Both the position numbers and the translations under genes were made by a program. A stretch of DNA of 64,000 nucleotides from an uncultured SAR116 cluster alpha proteobacterium (GTDB taxonomy: Bacteria; Pseudomonadota; Alphaproteobacteria; Puniceispirillales; Marisalimonadaceae). The notes beneath the pieces were generated by a model. It saw only the letters and a list, made by a program, of their open reading frames with translations, was not told where the DNA came from and did no database searches. The stretch is taken from assembly GCA_902619615.1 (NCBI GenBank), contig CACNFD010000001.1, positions 241,431 to 305,430 of the forward strand. Reading direction: 5' to 3'. Positions 40,258-49,185 of the stretch are shown one piece after another (the stretch's first letter is position 1; each line of letters starts with the position of its first letter).

Positions 40258-41127
40258 TTACAATTTTAATTGATTTATTGATGTTATGTTTTTAAGACCT
40301 CTGATTTTAACTAAACTAATTTTTCTAGGATCGGCTTCTAATATTTCAAATCTCAAGTCTGAGGGTGAATACTTTATTACTTCCCCTTTTACAGGAACTC
40401 TTCCTGCTATGCTTATGATAAAACCTCCTAATGTCTCAATTTCGTCATTTAAATCTTCTTTTCTTATTAATGAAATAAATTCTTCAAGTAAATCTATTGT
40501 TATTCTAGCCTCAACAATTATAGAACCATCTTCCTTCTTTTCTAACCTACATTCGGAAGATGAATCGTGTTCATCTTCAATCTCTCCAACAAGTTCTTCA
40601 ACTAAATCTTCTATAGTTACGAGTCCGTCGGTCCCACCATATTCATCAACTACGAGAGCTAAATGTCTTCGTTGTACTCGCATTTCGTATAATAAGTCTA
40701 ACAAACTTATTGAAGGTGAAACAAAAATTGGTTTTTTTAATAAATTTGCAATATCTTTTTTGTCTTTTGAAAATAAATTCGCTAGTACATCTTTTATGTG
40801 GAGTATACCTACTATATTGTCTAAACTTTCGTTTCTTACTGGTACTCTGCTATGATTGGTTTTTATTAATTGTTTAACTATTTCATTAAAATTGTCTGAC
40901 ATTGCAACAGACACTATATCAACTCTTGGGACCATAACGTCAGAAGCTGTAATGCCTCTCAAACCTGCAAGATTTTTTAACAATTCGTTTTCATGACTTA
41001 ATGTTTTACCATTCAAGTCATCTGCATTTATTCTCTTAGCAACAAACTGCTCTAGTTCTTGATCAAGATTTTTGTCTTTGTTATTAGTATTTTTTTTTCT
41101 AAAAAAACTTGGGAGGCTGATTTTCAT
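40258..41127 (-). CDS. CorC/HlyC-type CBS-domain protein
   Basis: The 289-residue cytoplasmic protein has two CBS domains (about 58-185, starting ASDVMVPRVDIVSV) and a C-terminal CorC_HlyC/transporter-associated domain (about 205-285). It lacks the DUF21 membrane domain of larger CorB-like proteins. CorC-type proteins were linked to Co2+/Mg2+ efflux, but their exact role is unclear, and in alphaproteobacteria this gene sits between ybeY and lnt. The LVVDEYGGTDGLVTIEDLVEELVGEI stretch is typical. Confidence 0.87.
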   Translation of the reverse strand: MKISLPSFFRKKNTNNKDKNLDQELEQFVAKRINADDLNGKTLSHENELLKNLAGLRGITASDVMVPRVDIVSVAMSDNFNEIVKQLIKTNHSRVPVRNESLDNIVGILHIKDVLANLFSKDKKDIANLLKKPIFVSPSISLLDLLYEMRVQRRHLALVVDEYGGTDGLVTIEDLVEELVGEIEDEHDSSSECRLEKKEDGSIIVEARITIDLLEEFISLIRKEDLNDEIETLGGFIISIAGRVPVKGEVIKYSPSDLRFEILEADPRKISLVKIRGLKNITSINQLKL

Positions 41128-41162
41128 TGTTTCGATTTTTCATTCTTAAATTTTTCATTTGT

Positions 41163-41675
41163 TTAATCATATGGGTTGTTTATGTTTAAAGTTTTTAAAA
41201 TTGCTATTTCCAAATTTTCCATTCTTTCAGCTTGTTCATCAGTATCATGGTCATAACCTAGCAAATGTAGAACTCCGTGAATAAATAAATGTATTAAATG
41301 ATTGTTAATACTTTTATTATCTCTTTGTGCTTCTTTACTGATAGTTTCAATTGAAAAAATTATGTCACCTAAAAATAATTTATTACTAGATTTTAACTGG
41401 GATGGAAAAGATAATACATTTGTTGCCGTGTTTATTTTTTTAAAGGAATTATTAAGTTCTATAATCTTTTCATCTCCTGAAAAACAAAGCGATATAAAGT
41501 TTTTTGAATTAGAGGAATTTAAATTGGATTTTTTATAAATATTGTAAAGAACCTTACTTAAATTATTATGAAAATCATTTATTAATTCTTTATTCCATAA
41601 TGGTACAGTTATTGAAGATTCTACAACAAAATTATCATTTTTCCATATTCTGTAATCTTGCTCAGCTACGTTCAT
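41163..41675 (-). CDS. ybeY: Endoribonuclease YbeY
   Basis: YbeY is a metal-dependent RNase in 16S 3' maturation and ribosome quality control. The 170-residue protein has the family signature H-G-x-L-H-L-x-G-Y-D-H (HGVLHLLGYDHDTDEQAERME), which holds the three zinc ligands, and TATNVLSFP with FLGDIIFS before it. It sits between phoH and corC, and these three genes are commonly grouped. Confidence 0.95.
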   Translation of the reverse strand: MNVAEQDYRIWKNDNFVVESSITVPLWNKELINDFHNNLSKVLYNIYKKSNLNSSNSKNFISLCFSGDEKIIELNNSFKKINTATNVLSFPSQLKSSNKLFLGDIIFSIETISKEAQRDNKSINNHLIHLFIHGVLHLLGYDHDTDEQAERMENLEIAILKTLNINNPYD

Positions 41676-41691
41676 GAATACTTTCTAAATA

Positions 41692-42693
41692 TTAATTTTT
41701 TGTGAAATTATCATATGCTTTAATTATTTTGGTAACGATAGGATGCCTTATTACGTCATTCGCATCTAAATATATTATCTCAATATCTCTAATTTTGCTA
41801 AGTATTTTTTTGGATTCTTGCAAGCCAGAAATTTGACCTGTTGGCAAATCAACTTGACTTAAATCACCATTTATTACCATTCTAGATCCCTCACCAATTC
41901 GAGTTAAAACCATTTTCATTTGAATTGATGTTGTATTTTGTGCTTCATCTACTATGACAAAAGAATTTGTAAACGTTCTTCCTCTCATAAATGCCAAGGG
42001 TGCAATTTCTATTTCTCCAGATTGAATTTTTTTTTCCACTCTATCTGCTGGCATCATCTCATATAACGCATCATATATTGGTCTTAGATAAGGATCTATC
42101 TTTTCTTTCATATCGCCTGGCAAGAAGCCAAGTCTTTCGCCTGCCTCAACAGCTGGTCTAGTTAAAATAATTTTTTCAACAAGACCTTTTTTCAACATAT
42201 GTATACCTTTTGCAACAGCTAGATATGACTTTCCAGTTCCAGCAGGTCCAAGACCAAAAACTAATTCAAAATTATTAAGAGCTTCAAAATATTTTTTTTG
42301 ACCTACACTCTTCGGGATAATAGTTCTTTTCCAAGTTTCAAATTTTAAATTTTCATTTTGATGAATTTTTTGATTTGATTTTGCATTGGAGGACATACCA
42401 TTTATCATTCTTAACTCAGTTTCAAAATCTGAAAAATTAAAATCAGAAATTTCTGACTTTTCAAGAGATAATTTATGGTAAATATTTGAAAGTATTAATT
42501 TAGCCTTTTTTATATTTTCTATATTTCCTGAAATATTAAATTGGTTACCAAATAGGTTTATATTTACATCTATCAAATTTTCTAATTTTGTAAGATTAAC
42601 ACTATGATGGCCTACTAAAACTGCTATTAATGAGTTGTTAGGAAGTTCAAGAGAAATTTCTTCTTTTTTAATTTTATTATTCAAAACATTCAA
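41692..42693 (-). CDS. PhoH-like ATPase (YbeZ)
   Basis: The 333-residue protein is the PhoH/YbeZ partner of YbeY, a predicted RNA helicase or NTPase. An N-terminal KH-like segment (about 20-80) precedes the P-loop GLGPAGTGKSYLAVA (near 148-160), RPAVEAGERLGFLPGD and Walker B FVIVDEAQNTT. It is 17 bases from miaB and 16 from ybeY on the same strand. Direct substrate knowledge is limited for the family. Confidence 0.92.
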   Translation of the reverse strand: MNVLNNKIKKEEISLELPNNSLIAVLVGHHSVNLTKLENLIDVNINLFGNQFNISGNIENIKKAKLILSNIYHKLSLEKSEISDFNFSDFETELRMINGMSSNAKSNQKIHQNENLKFETWKRTIIPKSVGQKKYFEALNNFELVFGLGPAGTGKSYLAVAKGIHMLKKGLVEKIILTRPAVEAGERLGFLPGDMKEKIDPYLRPIYDALYEMMPADRVEKKIQSGEIEIAPLAFMRGRTFTNSFVIVDEAQNTTSIQMKMVLTRIGEGSRMVINGDLSQVDLPTGQISGLQESKKILSKIRDIEIIYLDANDVIRHPIVTKIIKAYDNFTKN

Positions 42694-42709
42694 ACTTTCA
42701 ATGTTAATG

Positions 42710-44056
42710 TTAGAAATCAGATAAAATATTACCCGTTAAACTATTTTGAAATGCATCAGTAATACTCAAATCTATGAATGATCCTATCAAATTTTCGTTC
42801 TTAGAACTAAAGTAAACAGACTGATTATATGGTGATCTTCCGATATATTGATATTTTTTCTTTCCTTTTTTAAGGACTAAAACTTTCATGGTAGAGTTAA
42901 TAGTATTTTTATTGAAAGATAATTGTTGAGATCTCAATAATTCCTGAACTTCATGCAATCTAAGGTTCTTTGTGTCTTCGTTTACCTGGTTCAGAAAAAC
43001 GCTTCCTGGAGTTCCAGGTCTTTTGGAATATTTGAATGAATAAGCTTGTGCATAATTGACCTGTTTTATTAAACTTATAGTTAATAAATGATCTTTTTCT
43101 GATTCCCCAGGAAAACCAACAATAAAATCTCCTGATATTGCAATTTTGGGATTATAGTTTCTAACTTTTTCTATTATTTTTAAATATTCTTTAGCTGAGT
43201 GTTTTCTGTTCATCAATTTTAGAACGTTATCTGAACCTGATTGAACAGGAAGGTGCAGATAAGGCATTAATTTTTTATTATCCCTATGGGATTTAATTAA
43301 TTCAATATCCATATCAAGAGGATGAGAAGTAGTATATCTAATAAATTTAAGGTCATTAATTTTAGCTAATTCGTCTATTAATTTACCAAGACCCCAATTT
43401 CGATTATCTAAACCTTTAGAACACCAAGCATTTACATTTTGTCCCAATAAGGTAATTTCTTTAACACCAACATCAATTAATTGTTTTGCTTCATCTATTA
43501 TTGACTTCAGAGGCCTTGAATATTCAGCTCCTCTTGTGTATGGAACTACACAGAAAGTACAAAATTTGTCACATCCTTCTTGAATTGTTAAAAATGCAGA
43601 GGGCCCTCTTTCTTCAATGTTGGCATTTAACTGGTCAAATTTTGGAACAGTAGGGAAGTCAATATTAATGTTTTTATTTTTATTAACTGGATCAACTTTA
43701 GCAATTAGTTCAGGAAGATTTTGATATGATTGAGGCCCAACAACTATATCAACCCATGGAGAACGCTTAATAATTTCCTTACCTTGAGCCTGAGCAACAC
43801 AACCAGCAACGGCTACTATTGATCTTTTCCCAGTTTTTTCTTTTCTTGTATTGATTTTAACTCTTATACGTCCTAACTCAGAATATGTTTTTTCTACTGC
43901 TTTTTCACGTATGTGGCATGTATTTAAAACTATAAGATCAGCATCATCTTCATTGTCATCTAGTTGATAACCATGAGGTTTTAATAAATCTGTCATCCTC
44001 TCGGAGTCATAAAAATTCATCTGACATCCGTGAGTTTTAATAAATAGCTTTTTCAT
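42710..44056 (-). CDS. miaB: tRNA-2-methylthio-N6-dimethylallyladenosine synthase
   Basis: MiaB is a radical-SAM methylthiotransferase acting on i6A37 of tRNAs. The 448-residue protein has an N-terminal UPF0004 domain whose three cysteines bind one cluster (HGCQMN, LNTCHIR, AGCVAQ), the radical-SAM motif EGCDKFCTFCVVPYTRG, and a C-terminal TRAM domain (about 385-445). All cysteines are present. It is followed by phoH and preceded by plsC. Confidence 0.96.
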   Translation of the reverse strand: MKKLFIKTHGCQMNFYDSERMTDLLKPHGYQLDDNEDDADLIVLNTCHIREKAVEKTYSELGRIRVKINTRKEKTGKRSIVAVAGCVAQAQGKEIIKRSPWVDIVVGPQSYQNLPELIAKVDPVNKNKNINIDFPTVPKFDQLNANIEERGPSAFLTIQEGCDKFCTFCVVPYTRGAEYSRPLKSIIDEAKQLIDVGVKEITLLGQNVNAWCSKGLDNRNWGLGKLIDELAKINDLKFIRYTTSHPLDMDIELIKSHRDNKKLMPYLHLPVQSGSDNVLKLMNRKHSAKEYLKIIEKVRNYNPKIAISGDFIVGFPGESEKDHLLTISLIKQVNYAQAYSFKYSKRPGTPGSVFLNQVNEDTKNLRLHEVQELLRSQQLSFNKNTINSTMKVLVLKKGKKKYQYIGRSPYNQSVYFSSKNENLIGSFIDLSITDAFQNSLTGNILSDF

Positions 44057-44101
44057 TAATGCTTCATTATAAATTAATGATTCTTACTGCCAGTTATAAA
44101 C

Positions 44102-44926
44102 TTATTTTGCAAGTTTTTTTGATAAAGCGCCAGAATAAACTTCTCTAATTCTTCCTTCTAGATAGTTACTTAAGTCTTTTCTATTTTCAAAATTTTTGGT
44201 ATTTACTGGTTCTAGATAAATTAGTATAGCTCTAATTGACGTCAACCCAACTAATTTAGACAAATGTGGTTTAAGATCCATATCTCCATACCAGGCTATC
44301 AAAGGTCTTAGCCATCTATTAATAGGAATTCCATTTAAGTCTGAATAAAGAATAACTATAGGCTGAATTTTAAAGTTTTGCTTTTCTACAGATGAAAATG
44401 AACTTGACTTAAATTTTAAAACCCTATTTCCATCAGACGTAGTTCCTTCAGGAAAGATAAAAACCTTCTCGCCAGAAGATAGTACATCTAATATTTTATT
44501 TTTTTGATTATAACTGTCTGTTTTATTCCTTTTTATAAAAATTGATCTACCTTTTTTGGCTAAAAAACCAAAAATTGGCCAACTCTCAACTTCATGTTTT
44601 GCTACAAACCTCATTGGGAATTTAGATCCCAATATTGGAATATCTAAATAAGATAAATGATTACTGATAAATAAGTTACTTTTTTTGGATTGGTCTGTTT
44701 TACCTACTATTTCCAATTCTACAGATAATAACCATAGTAACATTTTGTGAAACAATACCGGTAACCATTTTCTAATTGGAGGTATTATTTTACTTAATAG
44801 TACAAATAAAGTGATTAAAAGAGCGAAAGCAACTATAAAAAGTACGAGTTTTAAATAGAAAATTAAATTATCTAGAAAAGGTAAGTTTTTAATAGGGCTG
44901 TGATAAAAATTTTCTTTAGTTATCAT
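44102..44926 (-). CDS. 1-acyl-glycerol-3-phosphate / OlsA-like acyltransferase
   Basis: The 274-residue PlsC-family enzyme has an N-terminal membrane helix (about 23-47), the catalytic NHLSYLDIP motif (H-x4-D), the KHEVESWPIFG region and the FPEGTTSDGNRVLKFKSSSF motif. It transfers acyl groups to lysophosphatidic acid or, if it is OlsA, to lyso-ornithine lipid. Position next to an olsB-like gene and before miaB matches OlsA in rhizobia. Since that olsB is broken, the function may now be general phospholipid synthesis. Its start is 7 bases from the end of olsB. Confidence 0.82.
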   Translation of the reverse strand: MITKENFYHSPIKNLPFLDNLIFYLKLVLFIVAFALLITLFVLLSKIIPPIRKWLPVLFHKMLLWLLSVELEIVGKTDQSKKSNLFISNHLSYLDIPILGSKFPMRFVAKHEVESWPIFGFLAKKGRSIFIKRNKTDSYNQKNKILDVLSSGEKVFIFPEGTTSDGNRVLKFKSSSFSSVEKQNFKIQPIVILYSDLNGIPINRWLRPLIAWYGDMDLKPHLSKLVGLTSIRAILIYLEPVNTKNFENRKDLSNYLEGRIREVYSGALSKKLAK

Positions 44927-44932
44927 ATTTTA

Positions 44933-45822
44933 TTAATTTAAATATTTCTTCTTATATTTTTCATCTATATTGTCAGTTGCCACAATCACACACAAGTCTA
45001 TTGTATTGAATTTATAGTCAACAAAACAATCATGACTGACCTTTCCACCTATTCTAAGATATCCTTTTATAAGTGGTGGCAATTTTACAAAAGTTCTTAA
45101 ATCATCAATGTTTGAATTAATTTCAGTGTAAGCAAGATGTATTTTTGGGTCCAAGCTTTTAACTGACAATCTATCTGGTAAAGAAAAATTTTTTCTTAAG
45201 TAAGATAATTCATTAGTGTATTTCATTACATCAGTTCCATGAAAACTTGCGCATCCTAATAAGATCTTTATATCATATAATTTTACATAGTTAGCAATTG
45301 CTTTCCAAAGAAGGTTCATTATGGTTCCATTTCTATAATCTTCATGAACACATCACCTTCCTAATTCAAGTATTTGATTATTTTTATAAGAATTCAATAT
45401 ATTAGATAAATCAAATTCTGAAGAAGTATAAAAACCACCACAATGTGCTGTTATATCACCACGTAAAAGTCTATAGGTCCCTACAATTTTGTTTTTAATA
45501 CCTTTTCGATTCTTATCTATTACTATAAGATGATCAGCAACTTTATCGACTTTGTCATAGTCTAATCTTAAGATTTTTTTGATATTGTTGGTATAGCTTT
45601 TTTTTCTTCATAAAAAACTGAATACCTAAGAGCTTGAGCTTTTTTTAATTCTGATTTTTTCTCAGCAATTTTAATAACAAAATTATCGACTTCAATTTTA
45701 GAAAAATTTTTTTTAGTTTTTAGAGGTTCTAGAGAATAAATTTTGGCTTTAAAAATTGAATTAAATTTTCTTACTTTAAGGCCTTTTTTTTCAATATTAT
45801 CTTTTACTTTATCGATTAACAT
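44933..45822 (-). pseudogene. Broken olsB-like ornithine-lipid N-acyltransferase (GNAT/hemolysin family)
   Basis: Three collinear pieces make one OlsB-like protein. The first frame (from 45822) encodes the N-terminus to LRYSVFYEEKKAIPT, then stops shortly after a run of seven A. A -1 shift at that run continues as ILRLDYDKVDKVADHLIVID, then GTYRLLRGDITAHCGGFYTSSEFDL and ILELGR. Next comes an in-frame TGA where relatives have Ser (GR-S-CVH), followed by CVHEDYRNG and the full C-terminal half from about 45337 (separate ATG at 45319). OlsB joins a 3-hydroxyacyl group to ornithine. Two lesions suggest decay. Sequencing error would have to strike twice. Confidence 0.8.
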
Positions 45823-45878
45823 AAAACACCTACTACAAACTTATTGTGATAAAATAAATTTTGAGTATTTCATATTTA

Positions 45879-46310
45879 TTAAAACTCAAATAATAATCGT
45901 AATGCATCTACTTTTTTCTTATTTCCTTTATAATAGGCTTTTCTTATTCCAATTTTTTTAAAGCCATTTTTTAAGTAAAAGTTTATTGCCTGAGTGTTGT
46001 CAACAGATACTTCAAGAAAAACTTTTCTTATATTGTTAAGCTTTTTTATTTTATTGATTATAGATGACCCATAATTCTTTCTTTGGCATGATTTCATTAT
46101 ACCAATTTTTATGATTTCAATCTCATCTTTAACGTGATAAAAAATTACAAACCCAATAATCTTTCGAGTTAAAATTTTCCAAAATTTAATTGTATCGTTA
46201 TCAAAATAATTTTCAAAATCTTCTATACACTCAGAATAATCAAAAACATCCTTATTAATCTCAATTAGATTTAATAGATCACCTTTTTTTACTGACTTTA
46301 TGTTAATCAT
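45879..46310 (-). CDS. rimI: RimI-like ribosomal-protein/other GNAT acetyltransferase
   Basis: The 143-residue GNAT protein has acetyl-CoA-binding sequence IGIMKSCQRKNYGSSIINKI (a Q/R-x-x-G-x-G/S motif variant), VFLEVSVDNTQAINFYLKNGFKKIGIRKAYY and the tail of the RimI family. RimI acetylates the N-terminal alanine of S18. It overlaps tsaB by 4 bases, the usual tsaB-rimI coupling in alphaproteobacteria. The motif is a little divergent, so substrate identity is by synteny. Confidence 0.82.
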   Translation of the reverse strand: MINIKSVKKGDLLNLIEINKDVFDYSECIEDFENYFDNDTIKFWKILTRKIIGFVIFYHVKDEIEIIKIGIMKSCQRKNYGSSIINKIKKLNNIRKVFLEVSVDNTQAINFYLKNGFKKIGIRKAYYKGNKKKVDALRLLFEF

Positions 46311-47029
46311 TTTAAGTTAATTTGTGCAGATCTAGCATATATGGGTTTAAATTTATCAAATGTAAAGATAGTTTTGTTGATACTGATTTTACTTGTTATT
46401 ATACATGAAGCAAGTTTTCCAACTCCTAAAGAATCTGGATGTTGTATTGAGTTTTTTGAAACGTTTAAATTTTCTATTACTTTTTTTGCTATGTTAAATT
46501 GATGGCCAACAAATAAAACTTCTTTTAATGTTAGATTATTAATCACAAAAAAATTATATAATTTTTCAATTTTTATTGTATCGATGTCGCTTATAGCAAC
46601 GATTGGTAGTGATTTTTTTTTAATATTATTAATTTTAAATAACTGCACAAAAATGTCATCCTTTTTGCTATTAATAGAGCTAATAATATATTTAAGTTTC
46701 AAAATTTTAACTTCGTGTAGCGCAGACATTGCGAGGCCAGCCAGTGAATTAATACCTATACTTTTTATATGAATATTAGAAATGGTTATACCTAGAGCAG
46801 TTGAAATAATAGCACGAATTCCTGTAAAACTTCCTGGGCCACAACCAACTGCCAAAAAGGAAATATCACTAAAAGATATCAAGTTGTCTTTTAAAAACAT
46901 TTTAATTGTTGGCACAATAATTTCAGATAATTCATCCTTAAAAGGTATTGATATATGATTTAAAACACTTTCTTTATTTAATAAAGTAATAGATAAATTT
47001 GATGTACTTGTTTCTATAGAAATAATCAT
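46307..47029 (-). CDS. tsaB: tRNA N6-threonylcarbamoyladenosine biosynthesis protein TsaB
   Basis: TsaB is the non-catalytic ASKHA-fold partner of TsaD in t6A37 synthesis. The 240-residue protein has the IISIETSTSNLSITLL start, a FLAVGCGPGSFTGIRAIISTALGI motif and GINSLAGLAM, all typical. It heads the long minus-strand block and overlaps rimI by 4 bases. tsaD is not in the window. It is divergent from the polysaccharide deacetylase gene. Confidence 0.92.
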   Translation of the reverse strand: MIISIETSTSNLSITLLNKESVLNHISIPFKDELSEIIVPTIKMFLKDNLISFSDISFLAVGCGPGSFTGIRAIISTALGITISNIHIKSIGINSLAGLAMSALHEVKILKLKYIISSINSKKDDIFVQLFKINNIKKKSLPIVAISDIDTIKIEKLYNFFVINNLTLKEVLFVGHQFNIAKKVIENLNVSKNSIQHPDSLGVGKLASCIITSKISINKTIFTFDKFKPIYARSAQINLK

Positions 47030-47133
47030 GAAAATCTTTAATCAACAATAAGAAAAAGGTAGTATTATCTCGATTAACTATATAATAAAGTTATTAGTTG
47101 TAAAATTAAATTATTTGACTTTTGAGGATTAAA

Positions 47134-48162
47134 ATGAATTTACTACTTACCCTTTTATTTTTTATTATACCTTCAATTTCATACTCACAAACAAATGAAA
47201 ATAAAGAAGTTTCAAAAGTCAATTATGCTTCTTTTATAATGTATCATAGATTTGGAGATAGCAGATTTCCATCAACAAATATTAAGAAAGAACAATTTGA
47301 AAGACACATTAATGAATTATTAAAACCTAAATATAACGTAATAGATATTGAAAGGGCTCTACTTGCAATAAATAATATTGAACCAGTAAAAGATAGATCA
47401 GTGGTCATTACAATTGATGATGCATATTCATCAGTATATGAATATGCATGGCCAATTTTCAAAAAATATAAATTGCCTTTTACTTTGTTCATATCAACAG
47501 ATGTAATAGATAACAAAACTCCTGGATACATGAGCTGGGAAGAAATACGAACATTAAGGGATCATGGTGTTACTATTGGAAGTCAAACTAAATCACACCC
47601 CCACATGTTTAAATTGGCTAATGAAAAAATTATAGAGGAGCTTTCAATTTCGAATAGTAGATTTATTGATGAAATTGGTAGTAAACCCAAAATTTTTGCT
47701 TATCCCTATGGTGAATATAATCTAGAAGTTTTAGAAGAGGTAAAATCACATGGTTTTATCGCTGCTTTTGGTCAGCACTCAGGTGTAGCCCACAAAAGTT
47801 TAGGAATGTATGAATTGCCAAGATTTGCAATGAATGAAAAATATGGCGATATGGATAGGTTTTTACTAGCCGTTAATGCATTACCAATGCCTATATCTGA
47901 TCTTTCTCCCAAAAATCCAGTAATTTTAAAAAATCCACCAAATTATGGATTTACATTATCTGAAAAAATTAAGCCAAAGAATGCTGTACGATGTTTTGCT
48001 AATAATGGTCTAAAAGCTGATACTAAAAGACTAGGTAAATATAGAATTGAAATAAGATTAAATGGCCCTTTTTCAAAGGGAAGAGGTAGAATAAATTGTA
48101 CCATGGCAGGAGATAACAACAGATGGAGATGGCTTGGTAGACAATTTATTATAAAAAAATAA
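47134..48162 (+). CDS. Secreted polysaccharide deacetylase family protein
   Basis: The product is about 342 residues from ATG 47134, which has GAGG 6 bases upstream (a TTG four codons earlier lacks a site). It has a signal peptide of about 20 residues ending near SYSQT. The NodB-type domain is visible: IMYHRFGD, the T-I-D-D motif (VVITIDDAYSS), GSQTKSHPHM with a modified H-x-H-like metal site, and FAYPYGEYN. About 85 C-terminal residues after the domain are basic and contain two cysteines; I do not recognise them. Likely de-N-acetylation of a periplasmic or cell-wall glycan. Confidence 0.82.
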   Translation: MNLLLTLLFFIIPSISYSQTNENKEVSKVNYASFIMYHRFGDSRFPSTNIKKEQFERHINELLKPKYNVIDIERALLAINNIEPVKDRSVVITIDDAYSSVYEYAWPIFKKYKLPFTLFISTDVIDNKTPGYMSWEEIRTLRDHGVTIGSQTKSHPHMFKLANEKIIEELSISNSRFIDEIGSKPKIFAYPYGEYNLEVLEEVKSHGFIAAFGQHSGVAHKSLGMYELPRFAMNEKYGDMDRFLLAVNALPMPISDLSPKNPVILKNPPNYGFTLSEKIKPKNAVRCFANNGLKADTKRLGKYRIEIRLNGPFSKGRGRINCTMAGDNNRWRWLGRQFIIKK

Positions 48163-48167
48163 ATACA

Positions 48168-49145
48168 TTAAAAATTTTCTAGTTTTAAGTTTTCAAATTT
48201 GTTCAATTTATTGATTTTAATCATATTTGTAACTTTTGTTACATATTCATAACCAATTTCAGCATACTTTTGAAGGAAATTAGCCATTTCATATCCTGTT
48301 ACAGTATTACCCATATGAAGTTGTAATGACCTATACTTTCTTAATTCATTATAAGCAGGGTGAGTATTTAAATTTAAAATATATGAATTTACAGAATCTA
48401 ATAAATTTTTAAAATTTTTTACAGAAAAATTTGCTTTTAAATTTTGTTGAGGTTTAATACCATCATTATTTTTCCACGTCCATTCTCCGAAAAGAGCATT
48501 TCCCTCTTGGGCAAATCTTGATGAACCCCATCCGCTTTCAATTATGGCTTGTGATAGAATCATGGATATTGGTATTGTATTAATTTTCATTAACAGTTCA
48601 GCTTTTATTTTATTTAGTTCTGATTCATCAAGATTACTAAACTCGATGTTTTTAAAATTAGAAACTCTATATTTTTTTGAAAAATATTCTATTTGATTTA
48701 TGTTATTTTTGTCAAATGCAATTTTCATGTGCTTTCTTTGCTGTAATACTAATTCATTTCCTCTTAAAGCAATAGGTAACAAAATAGCAATAAAAACAGT
48801 CTTCTTTTTTTTTGTTTCATATTCACTAATATTTCTTGGAATGTATGGAAAATACATTCTTGCAATTGGTATCTTATTATTAACATTATTTAAAATGAAT
48901 TGAGACCATTGTAACACTGATATCTTGTCATCAAATTGATCTGAAGATAAATAATTTTTATTAATTTCAAACTTAGTTGATTTTTTAATATCATTAACAA
49001 TGACTTCATTAAAAATTTTTTGGAATTGAGAAATTTTGAATTCAGCCTGTGGTATTTTCCAAAAACTTGGACCTAAAAAACCAAATAGCAAAAGTAAAAA
49101 AACAATTATTAAAAAGAAAAAATCATGGTAACTACGTGAGTTCAT
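48168..49145 (-). CDS. Bax-like glucosaminidase-fold membrane protein
   Basis: The 325-residue protein has one N-terminal membrane helix (about 10-30) and a C-terminal glucosaminidase/Bax domain: PISMILSQAIIESGWGSSRFAQEGNALFGEWTW near 195-227, with the expected catalytic Glu, then NLNTHPAYNELR and an AEIGYEYVTKVTNMI end. Bax-type proteins are presumed periplasmic peptidoglycan hydrolases. It is convergent with the deacetylase gene, 5 bases away, both acting on glycans outside the membrane. Confidence 0.82.
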   Translation of the reverse strand: MNSRSYHDFFFLIIVFLLLLFGFLGPSFWKIPQAEFKISQFQKIFNEVIVNDIKKSTKFEINKNYLSSDQFDDKISVLQWSQFILNNVNNKIPIARMYFPYIPRNISEYETKKKKTVFIAILLPIALRGNELVLQQRKHMKIAFDKNNINQIEYFSKKYRVSNFKNIEFSNLDESELNKIKAELLMKINTIPISMILSQAIIESGWGSSRFAQEGNALFGEWTWKNNDGIKPQQNLKANFSVKNFKNLLDSVNSYILNLNTHPAYNELRKYRSLQLHMGNTVTGYEMANFLQKYAEIGYEYVTKVTNMIKINKLNKFENLKLENF

Positions 49146-49185
49146 AATGTTTTGTCTGCTTATAATATTTTTTAAAATCTAGATT

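Noticed and set aside
40286..40855. 189-codon open frame antisense to the CorC-like gene
   Set aside because: It is the shadow of the real gene; its Ser-rich, low-complexity translation matches no family and it has no sensible start site.
45337..45345. TGA recoded as a sense codon in this organism
   Set aside because: TGA ends ubiB and coaBC normally, and the site in olsB calls for Ser rather than the usual Trp reassignment.
44933..45822. Programmed -1 frameshift as the explanation of the olsB break
   Set aside because: The heptamer fits, but the downstream in-frame TGA would still stop translation, so a productive recoding event would need two separate mechanisms.
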